NCBI RefSeq assembly: GCF_000718305.1
Contig: NZ_JOFQ01000007.1
Span: 372,001-436,000 of the forward strand
Reading direction: 5' to 3'
DNA: 64,000 bases
Origin: Streptomyces niger
Lineage (GTDB): Bacteria; Actinomycetota; Actinomycetes; Streptomycetales; Streptomycetaceae
Position 1 is the first letter of the stretch. Each line of letters opens with the position of its first letter. Under the pieces are notes generated by a model. The model was not told where the DNA came from and made no database searches. It was given only the letters and a program-made list of their open reading frames with translations. Below are positions 11,114-18,137 of the stretch, in pieces. The position numbers and the translations under genes are program-made.

Positions 11114-11316
11114 CCCCCGTGCTTCCCCCGTTTTCTCCGGGTTTCCCCGGAGCCCCCGTGCTCCCCGGGTTTCCCCGGGGCCCCCGTGCTTTCCCCCGTG
11201 CACTTCGGGTCTCCCCGAAGTCCCCCGTGCTCCGCGTTTCTCCGGGTTTCCCCGGAGCCCCGTGGAGCGTGGAGCCCCGTCCCCCGTGACCCCCGTGGAG
11301 CCCCGTTTCCCCCGTG
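11114..11316 (-). repeat. Eight copies of CACGGGGG between and beside the hairpins
   Basis: The plus-strand octamer CCCCCGTG starts at 11114, 11153, 11181, 11193, 11222, 11281, 11290 and 11309. Further near-copies have one changed base. Spacing is irregular (9-59 bases), so this is not a CRISPR array. The minus strand therefore carries at least eight runs of five guanines. Confidence 0.85.
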
Positions 11317-11455
11317 GCTCCCCCTGCCACGTCGGGGAGGCCGTACCGTTCCGCCGCCCCGTGTCGGCGGTCCCGGTGCCGGCTTCCCCTCCGTGGCTTC
11401 CACTCTCCCGTCCACGCAGGTCGCGGCCCATCCGCGTACCTACTCATCTCGCTCA

Positions 11456-11473
11456 CTGAGTACGGGTACTCAG
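11456..11473. promoter_or_regulatory. 18-bp palindrome, probable operator
   Basis: CTGAGTAC-GG-GTACTCAG is a perfect 8-2-8 inverted repeat 17 bases after the tetR stop. Its length and symmetry suit a TetR- or PadR-type dimer. It differs from the 22-bp palindrome before the ABC gene, so it may be read by another regulator. Confidence 0.5.
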
Positions 11474-11489
11474 GGCTGGGTGCTCATCC

Positions 11490-12143
11490 TCAGGACGGGC
11501 CCGGGGCGGTCACGGCGCTTGCTCCGCCCTCGCCCTGATGGCCGCTCACCCGTCCTTGGAGGAGCCGGGAGAGCGCCGCGTGCACGTCGTCGATCGACCG
11601 GTCCGGCTGGAAGGACTGCCAGTCCAGTGCGGCCACCAGCACCATTCCGAAGAGCGCGGAGGCGGTCAGCGGGATGTCGATCTCCTCGCTCAGCTCGCCG
11701 GCGGCCACCGCCTCGCGGATGACCTCGGCGACGACGGAGACGGCCCGCTCCCGCACCATCATCAAGGTGGTGTTCCACGTGCGGTTCGTGCGCCACAGCT
11801 CGGCCACGTAGAGCTGGGTGAGCGCCGGGTACTGCGAGATGAAGTACAGCCCCGCGTGGATCATCGCGTCCAGCGCGTCGACCCGGGAGCCGCCGCGCTC
11901 CGCCACCTCGTCGGCGGCCTCCTGGAGCGAGCCGGCCAGCATCTCCACGCCGTGCCGCAGCAGCTCTTCGAAGAGCACGTTCTTGCTCGCGAAGTTGTAG
12001 TAGACGGTGCCCTTCGCGACGCCCGCCCGCTCGGCGATCTCGTCCACCGTGGTGGAGGAGAAACCCTGTTCGGCGATGAGTGTCACCGCGGCCTCGAAGA
12101 GCTTGCGCCGGGTCGCCTCACGACGCGTGTTGGAGCTGTCCAT
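11490..12143 (-). CDS. TetR/AcrR-family transcriptional repressor
   Basis: The 217-residue protein has a classic TetR N-terminal domain: TRRKLFEAAVTLIAEQGFSS, then the helix-turn-helix TTVDEIAERAGVAKGTVYYN and FASKNVLFEELL. The C-terminal ligand-binding domain contains a TetR_C-like helix bundle (IHAGLYFISQYPALTQLYVAELW). It is third in the order ABC ATPase - YhgE-type protein - tetR on one strand, 122 bases after the second gene, and most likely represses the operon through the 22-bp palindrome at 15342-15363. The ATG at 12143 fits the domain boundary; no strong ribosome site is seen. Confidence 0.9.
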   Translation of the reverse strand: MDSSNTRREATRRKLFEAAVTLIAEQGFSSTTVDEIAERAGVAKGTVYYNFASKNVLFEELLRHGVEMLAGSLQEAADEVAERGGSRVDALDAMIHAGLYFISQYPALTQLYVAELWRTNRTWNTTLMMVRERAVSVVAEVIREAVAAGELSEEIDIPLTASALFGMVLVAALDWQSFQPDRSIDDVHAALSRLLQGRVSGHQGEGGASAVTAPGPS

Positions 12144-12265
12144 GGAGGCGATTGTGCCCGGTGCGGGCGGCACCGCGGCGCCCGCCCACACGGGACGTGA
12201 CGCGGTGGTGACCCGCCGGGTCCCGGACGTCGCCGCCCGGGACCCGGACGCCGCGGTGCGCGCGC

Positions 12266-14476
12266 TCACAGGCTGAGCTCCGGGTGCAGGTCCTTCATCC
12301 GTACGACCTGCCGGCCGCGCGCGGTCCACGTGGTGAGCGCGAGCGCGCCCACGGTGAAGAGCGCCAGCACGATGCTGCCCTGCCACACGGGGGTGAGGTC
12401 ACCGCCCGTGATGAGGCGGCGCAGGCCCCCGACGATGTACGTCATCGGCAGGTACGGGTGGAGCGCGTTGAAGAACCCGGGACTGGTCTGCACGGGGTAC
12501 GTACCGCCCGCCGAGGTCAGCTGGAGCATCAGCAGTGCCAGGACCAGGATCCGGCCCGCCGCGCCGAACTGCGCGTTCAGCCACTGCACGATCGCCGAGA
12601 AGCAGGCCGTGGCCAGGACCAGGAACCCGATCGTGCCCGCCGCGTGCATCATCTCCAGGCCCAGCCCGAAGTGCAGCACGGACATCAGGGCCGCGATCTG
12701 CAGCACCCCGATGGCGAACACCGGGAGCCAGCCCGACACCGCGGTCCGCCAGGCGCTCGCGCCGGCCGCCAGCGCACGCCGGTTCAGCGGCTGGATCAGC
12801 ATGTAGGCGACCATCGCGCCGACCCAGAGGGACAGCGGGATGAAGTACGGCGCGAAGCCGGTGCCGTAGTTGGGCGCCTTGTGGGCCGAGTCCGAGGCGA
12901 GCTGTACGGGGTCGGACATCACGTTCGTCCGCGTGTCCCGCTGGTCCTTGTCGTAGTCCGGGATCTTCTTGACGCCGTCCTGGAGCCCGCCGGCCAGCTT
13001 CGAGGAGCCGTCCGAGAGCTTGAACATGCCGCCGTTGAGGGTGTCGGCGCCGTTCTTGAGCTTGCCCACGCCCTCGTCGAGGTCGCCGGCGCCGGTCTGC
13101 AGCCTGCCCAGACCGCTGTCCAGGTCGCTGCCGCCCTTCTTGGCGGTACCGGTGCCCTTGTGCAGGTCGCCGGCTCCCGTGGCCAGCTTGTCGGCGCCGG
13201 TGGCCACCGAGTGCGCGCCCTTGTTGAGCGCGTTGATCTGCTTGACGGCGGCGTCCAGGTCCGTGCCCAGCGTAGGACCGTGATCGGCCAGGGTCTGGGC
13301 CAGCTTGTGCAGCGTGCCGAGGTCCTTGTTCAGCTGGGCGAGGTTCTTCTCGTTCTTGACCAGCCCGCTGACCTCCTCGGCCTTGTCGGCCGCCGCGTCG
13401 GACTTGTCGCGCATGTCCTTGAGCGTGGTGCAGGACGGGTCGCGCTCGGTCAGGGCCTTCTCGCAGCGCAGCTTGTAGAAGGTCGCCACCTGGTCGGCCA
13501 GCGCACGGGAGGTCGTGGCGCCGTCCGCCGCGGCCTGCGGGAGCTTGTCGAGGTTGTCCCGTACGGCCTGCGAACCGTCGGCCACGAGGCGCGCGGCCTC
13601 GCCGATCTCCTTGCCGTGCGCGCGCACGAAGGGGCCGTACTCCTTGTTCGCCGCGTTGACCTTGTCGGCGAGCTGCTGGGTGCCGTCGGCCACCCGGCCC
13701 GCGCCCGTGGAGAGCTTGCCCGCTCCCGTGTCGAGCTTGCCGGCCCCGGAGTCCAGGTCCTTCAGGCCGTTCGCCAGGTCGTGGCTGCCCTTCTTGGCGG
13801 TGTCCACGCCGTCGGCCAGGTCGCCGCTGCCCTTCTTGGCGGTGTCCAGACCGTCCTTCAGGTCACCGGTGCCCTTCTTGGCCTTCCCGATGCCGCCCTT
13901 CAGCTCGGAGGCGCCGTCGGCCGCCTCCTTGGTCTTGTCGTGCAGGTCGGAGAAGGACACGAAGATCTTGTCGAGGAAGCTGCGGGAGGACTTCGCGGAG
14001 GCCGCGGAGCGCACCTCGGAAAAGACCGACCGGGAGATCTGCCCGACGATGTAGTTGTTCGCGTCGTTCGTGCGGACCTTCAGCTCGCCGGTCACCGGGT
14101 GGTCGCCGGAGCTGGACGCGATCCGCTTGCTGAAGTCGTCGGGGACGGTCAGCGACAGGTAGTACGCGCCGGACTCCAGCCCCTTGGAGGCGTCGGCGGC
14201 GCTGACGGGGTGCCAGTCGAAGGTGTCGCTCTCCTTGAGCCCGTCGACCAGGTCGTCACCGGCGTTGACCTGCTGGCCGTCGGCCGAGGCGCCCCGGTCG
14301 GAGTTGACCAGCGCGACCGGGATCTTGTCCAGGCGCGAGTAAGGGTCCCAGAAGGACCACAGGTAGAGCGCCCCGTAGAGCAGTGGCAGCAACAGCAGGG
14401 CCACCAGCGCCGCGCGCGGCAGCTTCCCCCTGCCGAACCGCTTGAGCTCAAGCGCGGCCAGCTTCGGCGAGCGCAT
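12266..14476 (-). CDS. YhgE/Pip-domain membrane protein
   Basis: The 736-residue protein begins with one membrane helix (about 20-42) after ELKRFGRGKLPRAALV. A YhgE/Pip N-terminal segment with LDKIPVALVNSDRGA follows. The large external region (about 180-510) consists of 11-residue helical repeats such as GTGDLKDGLDTAKKGSGDL, expected to form a long coiled rod. Five or six membrane helices close the protein. Relatives include the phage-receptor protein Pip and type VII-associated proteins; many are annotated as ABC-2-like permeases. Its start lies 29 bases inside the preceding ABC ATPase gene, so the two are coupled and probably form one transporter. Confidence 0.88.
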   Translation of the reverse strand: MRSPKLAALELKRFGRGKLPRAALVALLLLPLLYGALYLWSFWDPYSRLDKIPVALVNSDRGASADGQQVNAGDDLVDGLKESDTFDWHPVSAADASKGLESGAYYLSLTVPDDFSKRIASSSGDHPVTGELKVRTNDANNYIVGQISRSVFSEVRSAASAKSSRSFLDKIFVSFSDLHDKTKEAADGASELKGGIGKAKKGTGDLKDGLDTAKKGSGDLADGVDTAKKGSHDLANGLKDLDSGAGKLDTGAGKLSTGAGRVADGTQQLADKVNAANKEYGPFVRAHGKEIGEAARLVADGSQAVRDNLDKLPQAAADGATTSRALADQVATFYKLRCEKALTERDPSCTTLKDMRDKSDAAADKAEEVSGLVKNEKNLAQLNKDLGTLHKLAQTLADHGPTLGTDLDAAVKQINALNKGAHSVATGADKLATGAGDLHKGTGTAKKGGSDLDSGLGRLQTGAGDLDEGVGKLKNGADTLNGGMFKLSDGSSKLAGGLQDGVKKIPDYDKDQRDTRTNVMSDPVQLASDSAHKAPNYGTGFAPYFIPLSLWVGAMVAYMLIQPLNRRALAAGASAWRTAVSGWLPVFAIGVLQIAALMSVLHFGLGLEMMHAAGTIGFLVLATACFSAIVQWLNAQFGAAGRILVLALLMLQLTSAGGTYPVQTSPGFFNALHPYLPMTYIVGGLRRLITGGDLTPVWQGSIVLALFTVGALALTTWTARGRQVVRMKDLHPELSL

Positions 14477-15329
14477 CCGCCGCCCCCTCCTCGTTCTTCG
14501 TGCTCGTCTCGGTGCCCGTTCCGGGTGCCGCCTCGGCCCCCGGCTTCTCCGCCCCGCGCTCCGGGCCTTCGGGCTCGTCCGGCCCGGTCGTCGAGGCCTC
14601 GGTGGCCTCTTCGGTTCGCGGCTTCTCCGGGCGGCGTGCCGTGGAGACCACGAGCGCGTCCCCGGGCGCCTGGCTGCACACCGCCAGCACCGTCGTGCCG
14701 GCCGCCGCCAGCCCGCGGAGCATCGCCCAGGCCTGCTTCCGCTCCTCGTCCGACAGCTTCATGTCGGTGTCGTCGACGGCGAGCAGCCGCGGCGAGCCGA
14801 TGAGGGCCAGCGCGACGGACAGCCGCAGCGCCTCCAGCCGCTCCAGGTCCCGTACGGAGGTCCGTACGCCCTTGGGCAGCGTCTCCGGGTCGAGCCCGGC
14901 GGCCTCCAGTGCGGCGTCGATCCGGCCCCGGGCCTCGGCCCGGCGCTCGCGGCGCGGGCGCAGCAGTGCGCGTACGGGGCCGCCGAAGCGGCGCTGCAGC
15001 AGGGCGCGTTCGTGCAGGTGCTCGGCGACCGTGAAGGCCGGGTCGAGCTCGGCGACGCCGGGGACATGGGCGAGTGCCGTGACCGCCCGTACGGCGGCCA
15101 TCTTCTTCGGCAGTGACAGGCCGGCCACCCGGGCCTTGCCCGCGGCGGTCTTCATGCGTCCGGTGAGCGCGAGCAGCAGACACGTACGGCCCGAGCCGGA
15201 CGGCCCCTCGATCGCGATCAGCGCGCCGGGCTCGGCCGTGAAGTCGACGTCCTGGAACGCCCAGCCGCGAGGTCCCCTGACCCCGAGTCCTTGGGCCTTG
15301 ACCGCCGCCCCGTGCGGGGTGCTGTCCAC
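14448..15329 (-). CDS. Atypical ABC transporter ATPase paired with the YhgE protein
   Basis: The 293-residue protein has a Walker A GPSGSGRTCLLLAL at about 40-52 and a Walker B-like RLLAVDDTD. The usual LSGGQ signature is missing: the position reads DLERLEALRLS. The residue after the Walker B aspartate is Asp rather than Glu, and the H-loop reads VCSQ without histidine. ATP binding seems intact but hydrolysis may be weak. The last 75 residues are Glu/Pro/Thr-rich and disordered. The GTG start has GGGAGGG five bases upstream, directly after the 22-bp operator. Confidence 0.82.
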   Translation of the reverse strand: MDSTPHGAAVKAQGLGVRGPRGWAFQDVDFTAEPGALIAIEGPSGSGRTCLLLALTGRMKTAAGKARVAGLSLPKKMAAVRAVTALAHVPGVAELDPAFTVAEHLHERALLQRRFGGPVRALLRPRRERRAEARGRIDAALEAAGLDPETLPKGVRTSVRDLERLEALRLSVALALIGSPRLLAVDDTDMKLSDEERKQAWAMLRGLAAAGTTVLAVCSQAPGDALVVSTARRPEKPRTEEATEASTTGPDEPEGPERGAEKPGAEAAPGTGTETSTKNEEGAADALAEAGRA

Positions 15330-15341
15330 GTTCCCTCCCTC

Positions 15342-15363
15342 TTGAACTGACCAGTCAGTTCAA
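15342..15363. promoter_or_regulatory. 22-bp TetR-type operator before the ABC-YhgE-tetR operon
   Basis: TTGAACTGAC-CA-GTCAGTTCAA is a perfect 10-2-10 inverted repeat. It contains ACTGACCAGTCAGT, similar to operators of many AcrR/QacR-like repressors. On the minus strand a candidate promoter lies just upstream: TTGCAT (15396-15391) and CATACT (15371-15366) with a 19-base spacer. The operator would then cover the transcription start. The gene's ribosome site follows within ten bases. Confidence 0.77.
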
Positions 15364-15525
15364 AAAGTATGCCGCACGATGCCGGGGTGTATGCAAGTCG
15401 GCCGGGGTTTCCCTGGCGTGATCTCGGCTACAGGGGAGAAAGAGCAGGTCAGGCCGATTGTCAGTGGGGTGCCTCACGATGGTGTGAGCGGTTCCGAGCC
15501 GTTATGCGACGACAGGAGGTTCGTC

Positions 15526-16017
15526 ATGGCAACTCGTCCCCAAGGGGCAGGTTCAGCTGCGTACGGTCCCCCGAGCGATGTCCATCCCGTTCTGCGCCGG
15601 ACGGGCGCCCCGCCCGCCGCCCTCGACCTGCTCGCCAAGGCCCAGCGCGGGCTGGCCGAGGCCGCCTCCCTGGAAACCCCCAACGAGCGCTACGCGACCG
15701 CCCACCTCGCCGCGCTGCGCGGCGCGGCCGCCGTCCTCGCCGTACGGGGCCGCCCCGAGCCCACCCTCCGCCGCCGCCAGCGCATCCGCAGCGCCTGGGA
15801 GGTGCTGCCGGAGGTCGCGCCCGAATTAGCCGAGTGGAGCGCCCTGTTCGCGGCCGGCGCCGAGCGCCGCGCCCGCGCGGAGGCCGGCATACCGGGGGCG
15901 GCCGGTCCCCGCGAGGCCGACGACCTCCTCCGCGCCGTCGCCCACTTCCTCCGCCTCATAGAACGCCTCCTGGCCCTCCAGCCCCTGCTCCCGCCGCCGC
16001 GTTCCCGCGCGGGATGA
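15526..16017 (+). CDS. SAV_6107-family HEPN-domain protein (contains a TTA codon)
   Basis: The 163-residue, mostly alpha-helical protein matches the actinobacterial SAV_6107 HEPN family, recognised from ALDLLAKAQRGLAEAA and ERYATAHLAALRGAAAVLA. R55-x4-H60 fits the spacing of the HEPN ribonuclease motif, although it is in an early helix, so activity is uncertain. The ATG at 15526 follows CAGGAGGT; an upstream in-frame ATG at 15379 has no ribosome site. Leu101 is encoded by TTA (15826-15828), so translation should depend on the bldA tRNA in a streptomycete. No antitoxin-like partner adjoins it. Confidence 0.8.
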   Translation: MATRPQGAGSAAYGPPSDVHPVLRRTGAPPAALDLLAKAQRGLAEAASLETPNERYATAHLAALRGAAAVLAVRGRPEPTLRRRQRIRSAWEVLPEVAPELAEWSALFAAGAERRARAEAGIPGAAGPREADDLLRAVAHFLRLIERLLALQPLLPPPRSRAG

Positions 16018-16150
16018 CGACCGGCTGCCGGGACCGACGGGTGCGGGCCGCGCGGGCGGCGCGGCGGCGCGGTGCCCTGACCGGGAAGCGGGGACCCGCG
16101 GATGCCGGGCGCTGTCCCCGCCTGCCGGGCGCATCCGGTGCATTCTGCGC

Positions 16151-16217
16151 CGCGCGATTCCGGGCCTGCCGCCGTGCGATTCCCGGCCTGCCGCCGTCCC
16201 GACTCCCGGCCCGCTGC
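16151..16217. repeat. 22-nt tandem repeat, three copies
   Basis: The unit is close to CGTGCGATTCCCGGCCTGCC plus GC. Copies are at 16151-16172, 16173-16194 and 16195-16217, the last diverged and one base longer. Confidence 0.75.
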
Positions 16218-16352
16218 CGTCCGGATGCCGTTGCCGCTCGCCGGCCGCTCTGCATCCGCCCCTCTGCTGCCGGCCCTTACCACGAGATCTGAGCCACCGG
16301 TCCGGCCCCGTCCGGACCGCGGTGCCGCCAGGCCACGCCCCGGTCGCGCCGC

Positions 16353-16412
16353 CGGCCCTTCTGCCGCCGGTTCTTCTGTCGCCGGTTCTTCTGCTGCGGG
16401 TTCTTCTGCTCT
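16353..16412. repeat. 15-nt tandem repeat, four copies
   Basis: The unit CGGTTCTTCTGCTGC occurs four times in direct succession with one to three changes per copy. Confidence 0.8.
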
Positions 16413-16467
16413 CCCTTTCCGCAATCCGCCGAGTTCCCGTCCGCGGGCGCTCCTTTTCTCGGCCTCT

Positions 16468-16664
16468 CGACTTCTCGGGCCGACCGACTTCTCGGGCCGA
16501 CCGACTTCTCGGGCCGCTCGACTTCTCCGCGCGACTTCTCGGTCCGACCGACTCCTCGGGTCGGTGGACTTCTTGAGTGGACTTCTTGAAGGGCCGGCGG
16601 ACAACTTGAACCGGCTGTCTTTTCGGTCCGGCTGACTTCTCACCCGGCTGACTTCTCGGCCCGG
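16468..16664. repeat. 17-nt degenerate tandem repeat, about twelve copies
   Basis: The unit CGACTTCTCGGGCCGAC is exact at 16468-16484 and 16485-16501 and nearly so at 16502-16518. About nine further copies to 16664 show substitutions and short indels. Period 17 shifts the reading frame at every copy, which argues against coding. Confidence 0.82.
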
Positions 16665-17091
16665 GGGTGGGCGGCTTCCTTGCGCGGGTCGCGGGGAGCG
16701 CCTTTCCTCGCCTCGGGCGGGCGGCGGCCCGCTTTTCCGTGGCGGTCGGCGGAATTCCCTCTCGGGCCCGTTGAGGCGCGCCGGGGGCGGGCCGGGGCGG
16801 GCCGGTCGGCACGGACCGCGGAGTGCGCCAACGAGGTGTGGCGGCTGGTACGCGTACGCCGGCTGGTTCGTGTACGGCGGGGGCGGGTCGGGTACGGCCG
16901 GGCCGGATCGGGAACAGCCGGGGGCCGGTTCGCGCAGGGCGCGGCGGGTACGCGCCGAAGCGGCCGGTCCCGGAAAGGCCGGGAGCGGGCTTCCGGCGCG
17001 GTTCGGCAGTGCTCGGTCGTGGTGGAGGCGGCGCGACCCCATAGGGTGGGAGGCGCCTCATCAGTACATGTCCCGCGAGGAGCCACCCGCC

Positions 17092-17847
17092 GTGTCTGAC
17101 CCGCTGCGCCCGCGCGCATCCCTCCGTACCGCCGTGGTCTGGGAGGTCCTGCAGGACGCCTTGGAGCGCCGGGCCAAGGCCGCTGGGCGTGCCGCCCTCG
17201 ACGTCCTGGACACCGGCGGCGGCACCGGCAACTTCGCCGTGCCCGTCGCCCGGCTCGGCCACCGCGTCACCGTGGTCGACCCCAGCCCCAACGCCCTGTT
17301 CGCCCTGGAGCGCCGGGCCGCCGAGGAGGGCGTGGCCGACCGGGTCCGCGCCGTCCAGGGGGACGCGCACGGCCTCTTCGACGTCGTCGAGCGCGGCGGT
17401 TACGACGCGGTGCTCTGCCACGGCGTCCTGGAGTACGTCGACGACCCCGCCGAGGGCATCCGCAACGCCGTGGCGGCGCTGCGCCCCGCCGGCACGCTGA
17501 GCCTGCTCGCCGCCGGCCTGGGCGGCGCGGTGCTGGCCCGCGCCCTCGCCGGCCACTTCACGGAGGCGCAGCGCGCCCTGAGCGACCCCGCGGGCCGCTG
17601 GGGCGACGGCGACCCGGTGCCCCGCCGCTTCACCGCGGAGCAGCTCACCGACCTGGTCACCCGTACCGGCCTGGCCGTCGGTGCGGTGCACGGCGTACGG
17701 GTCTTCGCCGACCTGGTCCCCGGGGTGCTCGTGGACACCGAGCCGGGCGCCATGGAAGCCCTCCTCAAGCTGGAGGCCGCGGCCGCCGAGCTGCCTGCTT
17801 TCCACTCCGTCGCCACCCAGCTGCACGTCCTCGCCGACCGGGGCTGA
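17092..17847 (+). CDS. Class I SAM-dependent methyltransferase
   Basis: The 251-residue protein has a Rossmann methyltransferase core: motif I VLDTGGGTGNFAVPVA, acidic loop VTVVDPSPNAL, and post-motif DAVLCHGVLEYVDDP. The C-terminal part resembles small-molecule or tRNA-wobble (CmoA/UbiE-like) methyltransferases; the substrate cannot be told. The GTG at 17092 is preferred because GAGGAG lies nine bases upstream. An in-frame ATG at 17068 would add eight residues and has GGAGG about 14 bases away. A hairpin overlaps its stop. Confidence 0.82.
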   Translation: MSDPLRPRASLRTAVVWEVLQDALERRAKAAGRAALDVLDTGGGTGNFAVPVARLGHRVTVVDPSPNALFALERRAAEEGVADRVRAVQGDAHGLFDVVERGGYDAVLCHGVLEYVDDPAEGIRNAVAALRPAGTLSLLAAGLGGAVLARALAGHFTEAQRALSDPAGRWGDGDPVPRRFTAEQLTDLVTRTGLAVGAVHGVRVFADLVPGVLVDTEPGAMEALLKLEAAAAELPAFHSVATQLHVLADRG

Positions 17848-17887
17848 CGGCCCGCGGCACCTGTGCCGGCCGGCCGTCAGCCCCGGT
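17837..17887. terminator. Terminator hairpin overlapping the methyltransferase stop
   Basis: A perfect 16-bp inverted repeat (17837-17852 and 17872-17887, containing GGGGCTGACGG) spans the stop codon, with a 19-base loop that itself can form GGCAC/GTGCC. There is no T-run, as usual for terminators in GC-rich actinobacteria. Confidence 0.65.
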
Positions 17888-18058
17888 CGGACACCGGTCG
17901 GCGGGTGCAGTCGGCCACAGGCCCCCCGATCAGCCGCTTCGCCCCGTATGATCGGAGGTACAACGTCCGGCATGGCGTGAGGGCGGTTGGGGAATGCAGG
18001 GTGCATCACCACCGGCCACCATGGTGGCGCGGACAGTGAATTGGCGTAGAGGGGCGGG

Positions 18059-18087
18059 TTTCACGGGGGCGATTCCCTGCCTATCCT
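18059..18087 (+). promoter_or_regulatory. Candidate promoter for the DUF3040 gene
   Basis: TTTCAC (18059-18064) and TATCCT (18082-18087) are 17 bases apart, about 50 bases before the GTG. Further upstream the same gap holds a TATGAT hexamer (17947-17952) followed by GGAGG and a start-stop sequence ATG GCG TGA (17972-17980), and the 14-bp palindrome GCCACCATGGTGGC (18015-18028). Which of these matters cannot be told by eye. Confidence 0.4.
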
Positions 18088-18137
18088 GAAAGGGTCGCAC
18101 CCGGTCGCCCCCCGCGACCGACGAGTAGGAGGACTCC

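Larger units (their letters stand above)
11051..11450 (-). ncRNA. Candidate structured RNA: four GNRA-capped hairpins plus terminator
   Basis: Four 18-base hairpins lie at 11135-11152, 11163-11180, 11203-11220 and 11240-11257. Each has a 7-bp stem. On the minus strand the loops read GAAA, GAAA, GAGA and GAAA, all GNRA tetraloops. The stems differ by paired substitutions: CTCCGGG with CCCGGAG twice, CCCCGGG with CCCGGGG, CTTCGGG with CCCGAAG. The array ends in the terminator at 11051-11112. The 5' end is unknown; the palindrome at 11456-11473 may mark the promoter region. It could instead be a long 3' untranslated region of tetR. I know no named RNA family that matches. Confidence 0.42.
10987..11489. 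other. 503-bp gap between flavoprotein and tetR: structured, no convincing protein gene
   Basis: From right to left on the minus strand it holds an 18-bp palindrome, about 140 bases of GC-rich sequence, the CACGGGGG repeats with interspersed GNRA-loop hairpins, and a long terminator hairpin, then about 60 bases before the flavoprotein start. All three minus frames are open and give collagen-like Gly-rich translations because of the repeats, so openness is not evidence of coding here. Confidence 0.7.
16018..17091. other. 1.07-kb gap filled with different tandem repeats, no convincing gene
   Basis: At least four short repeat families follow one another: a 22-nt unit (16151-16217), a 15-nt unit (16353-16412), a 17-nt unit (16468-16664) and two 18-nt copies near 16848-16883. 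Long open frames exist on both strands, but two of the periods are not multiples of three and frame preference changes along the gap. One minus frame contains PPPPYTNQPAYAYQPPH, which looks protein-like, so a decayed Pro-rich gene cannot be excluded. The right end holds the methyltransferase leader. Confidence 0.6.

Noticed and set aside
11114..11316. CRISPR-like array
   Set aside because: Repeats are only 8 bases, spacing varies from 9 to 59, the intervening sequences are themselves similar hairpins, and no cas genes are present.
10968..11456. Collagen-like Gly-X-Y open frames on the minus strand across the hairpin array
   Set aside because: All three minus frames give Gly-rich sequence because of CACGGGGG repeats; no ribosome site or homology, and RNA-level pairing explains the pattern better.
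15690..17042. 450-codon minus-strand frame over the repeat-filled gap
   Set aside because: It overlaps the HEPN gene antisense, crosses repeats with period 17 and 22, and shows no family match; the PPPPYTNQPAYAYQ segment alone is not enough.
17972..17980. Start-stop sequence ATG GCG TGA after GGAGG downstream of TATGAT
   Set aside because: Could be a regulatory minimal ORF, but the distance from the DUF3040 gene and lack of other support leave it as chance for now.
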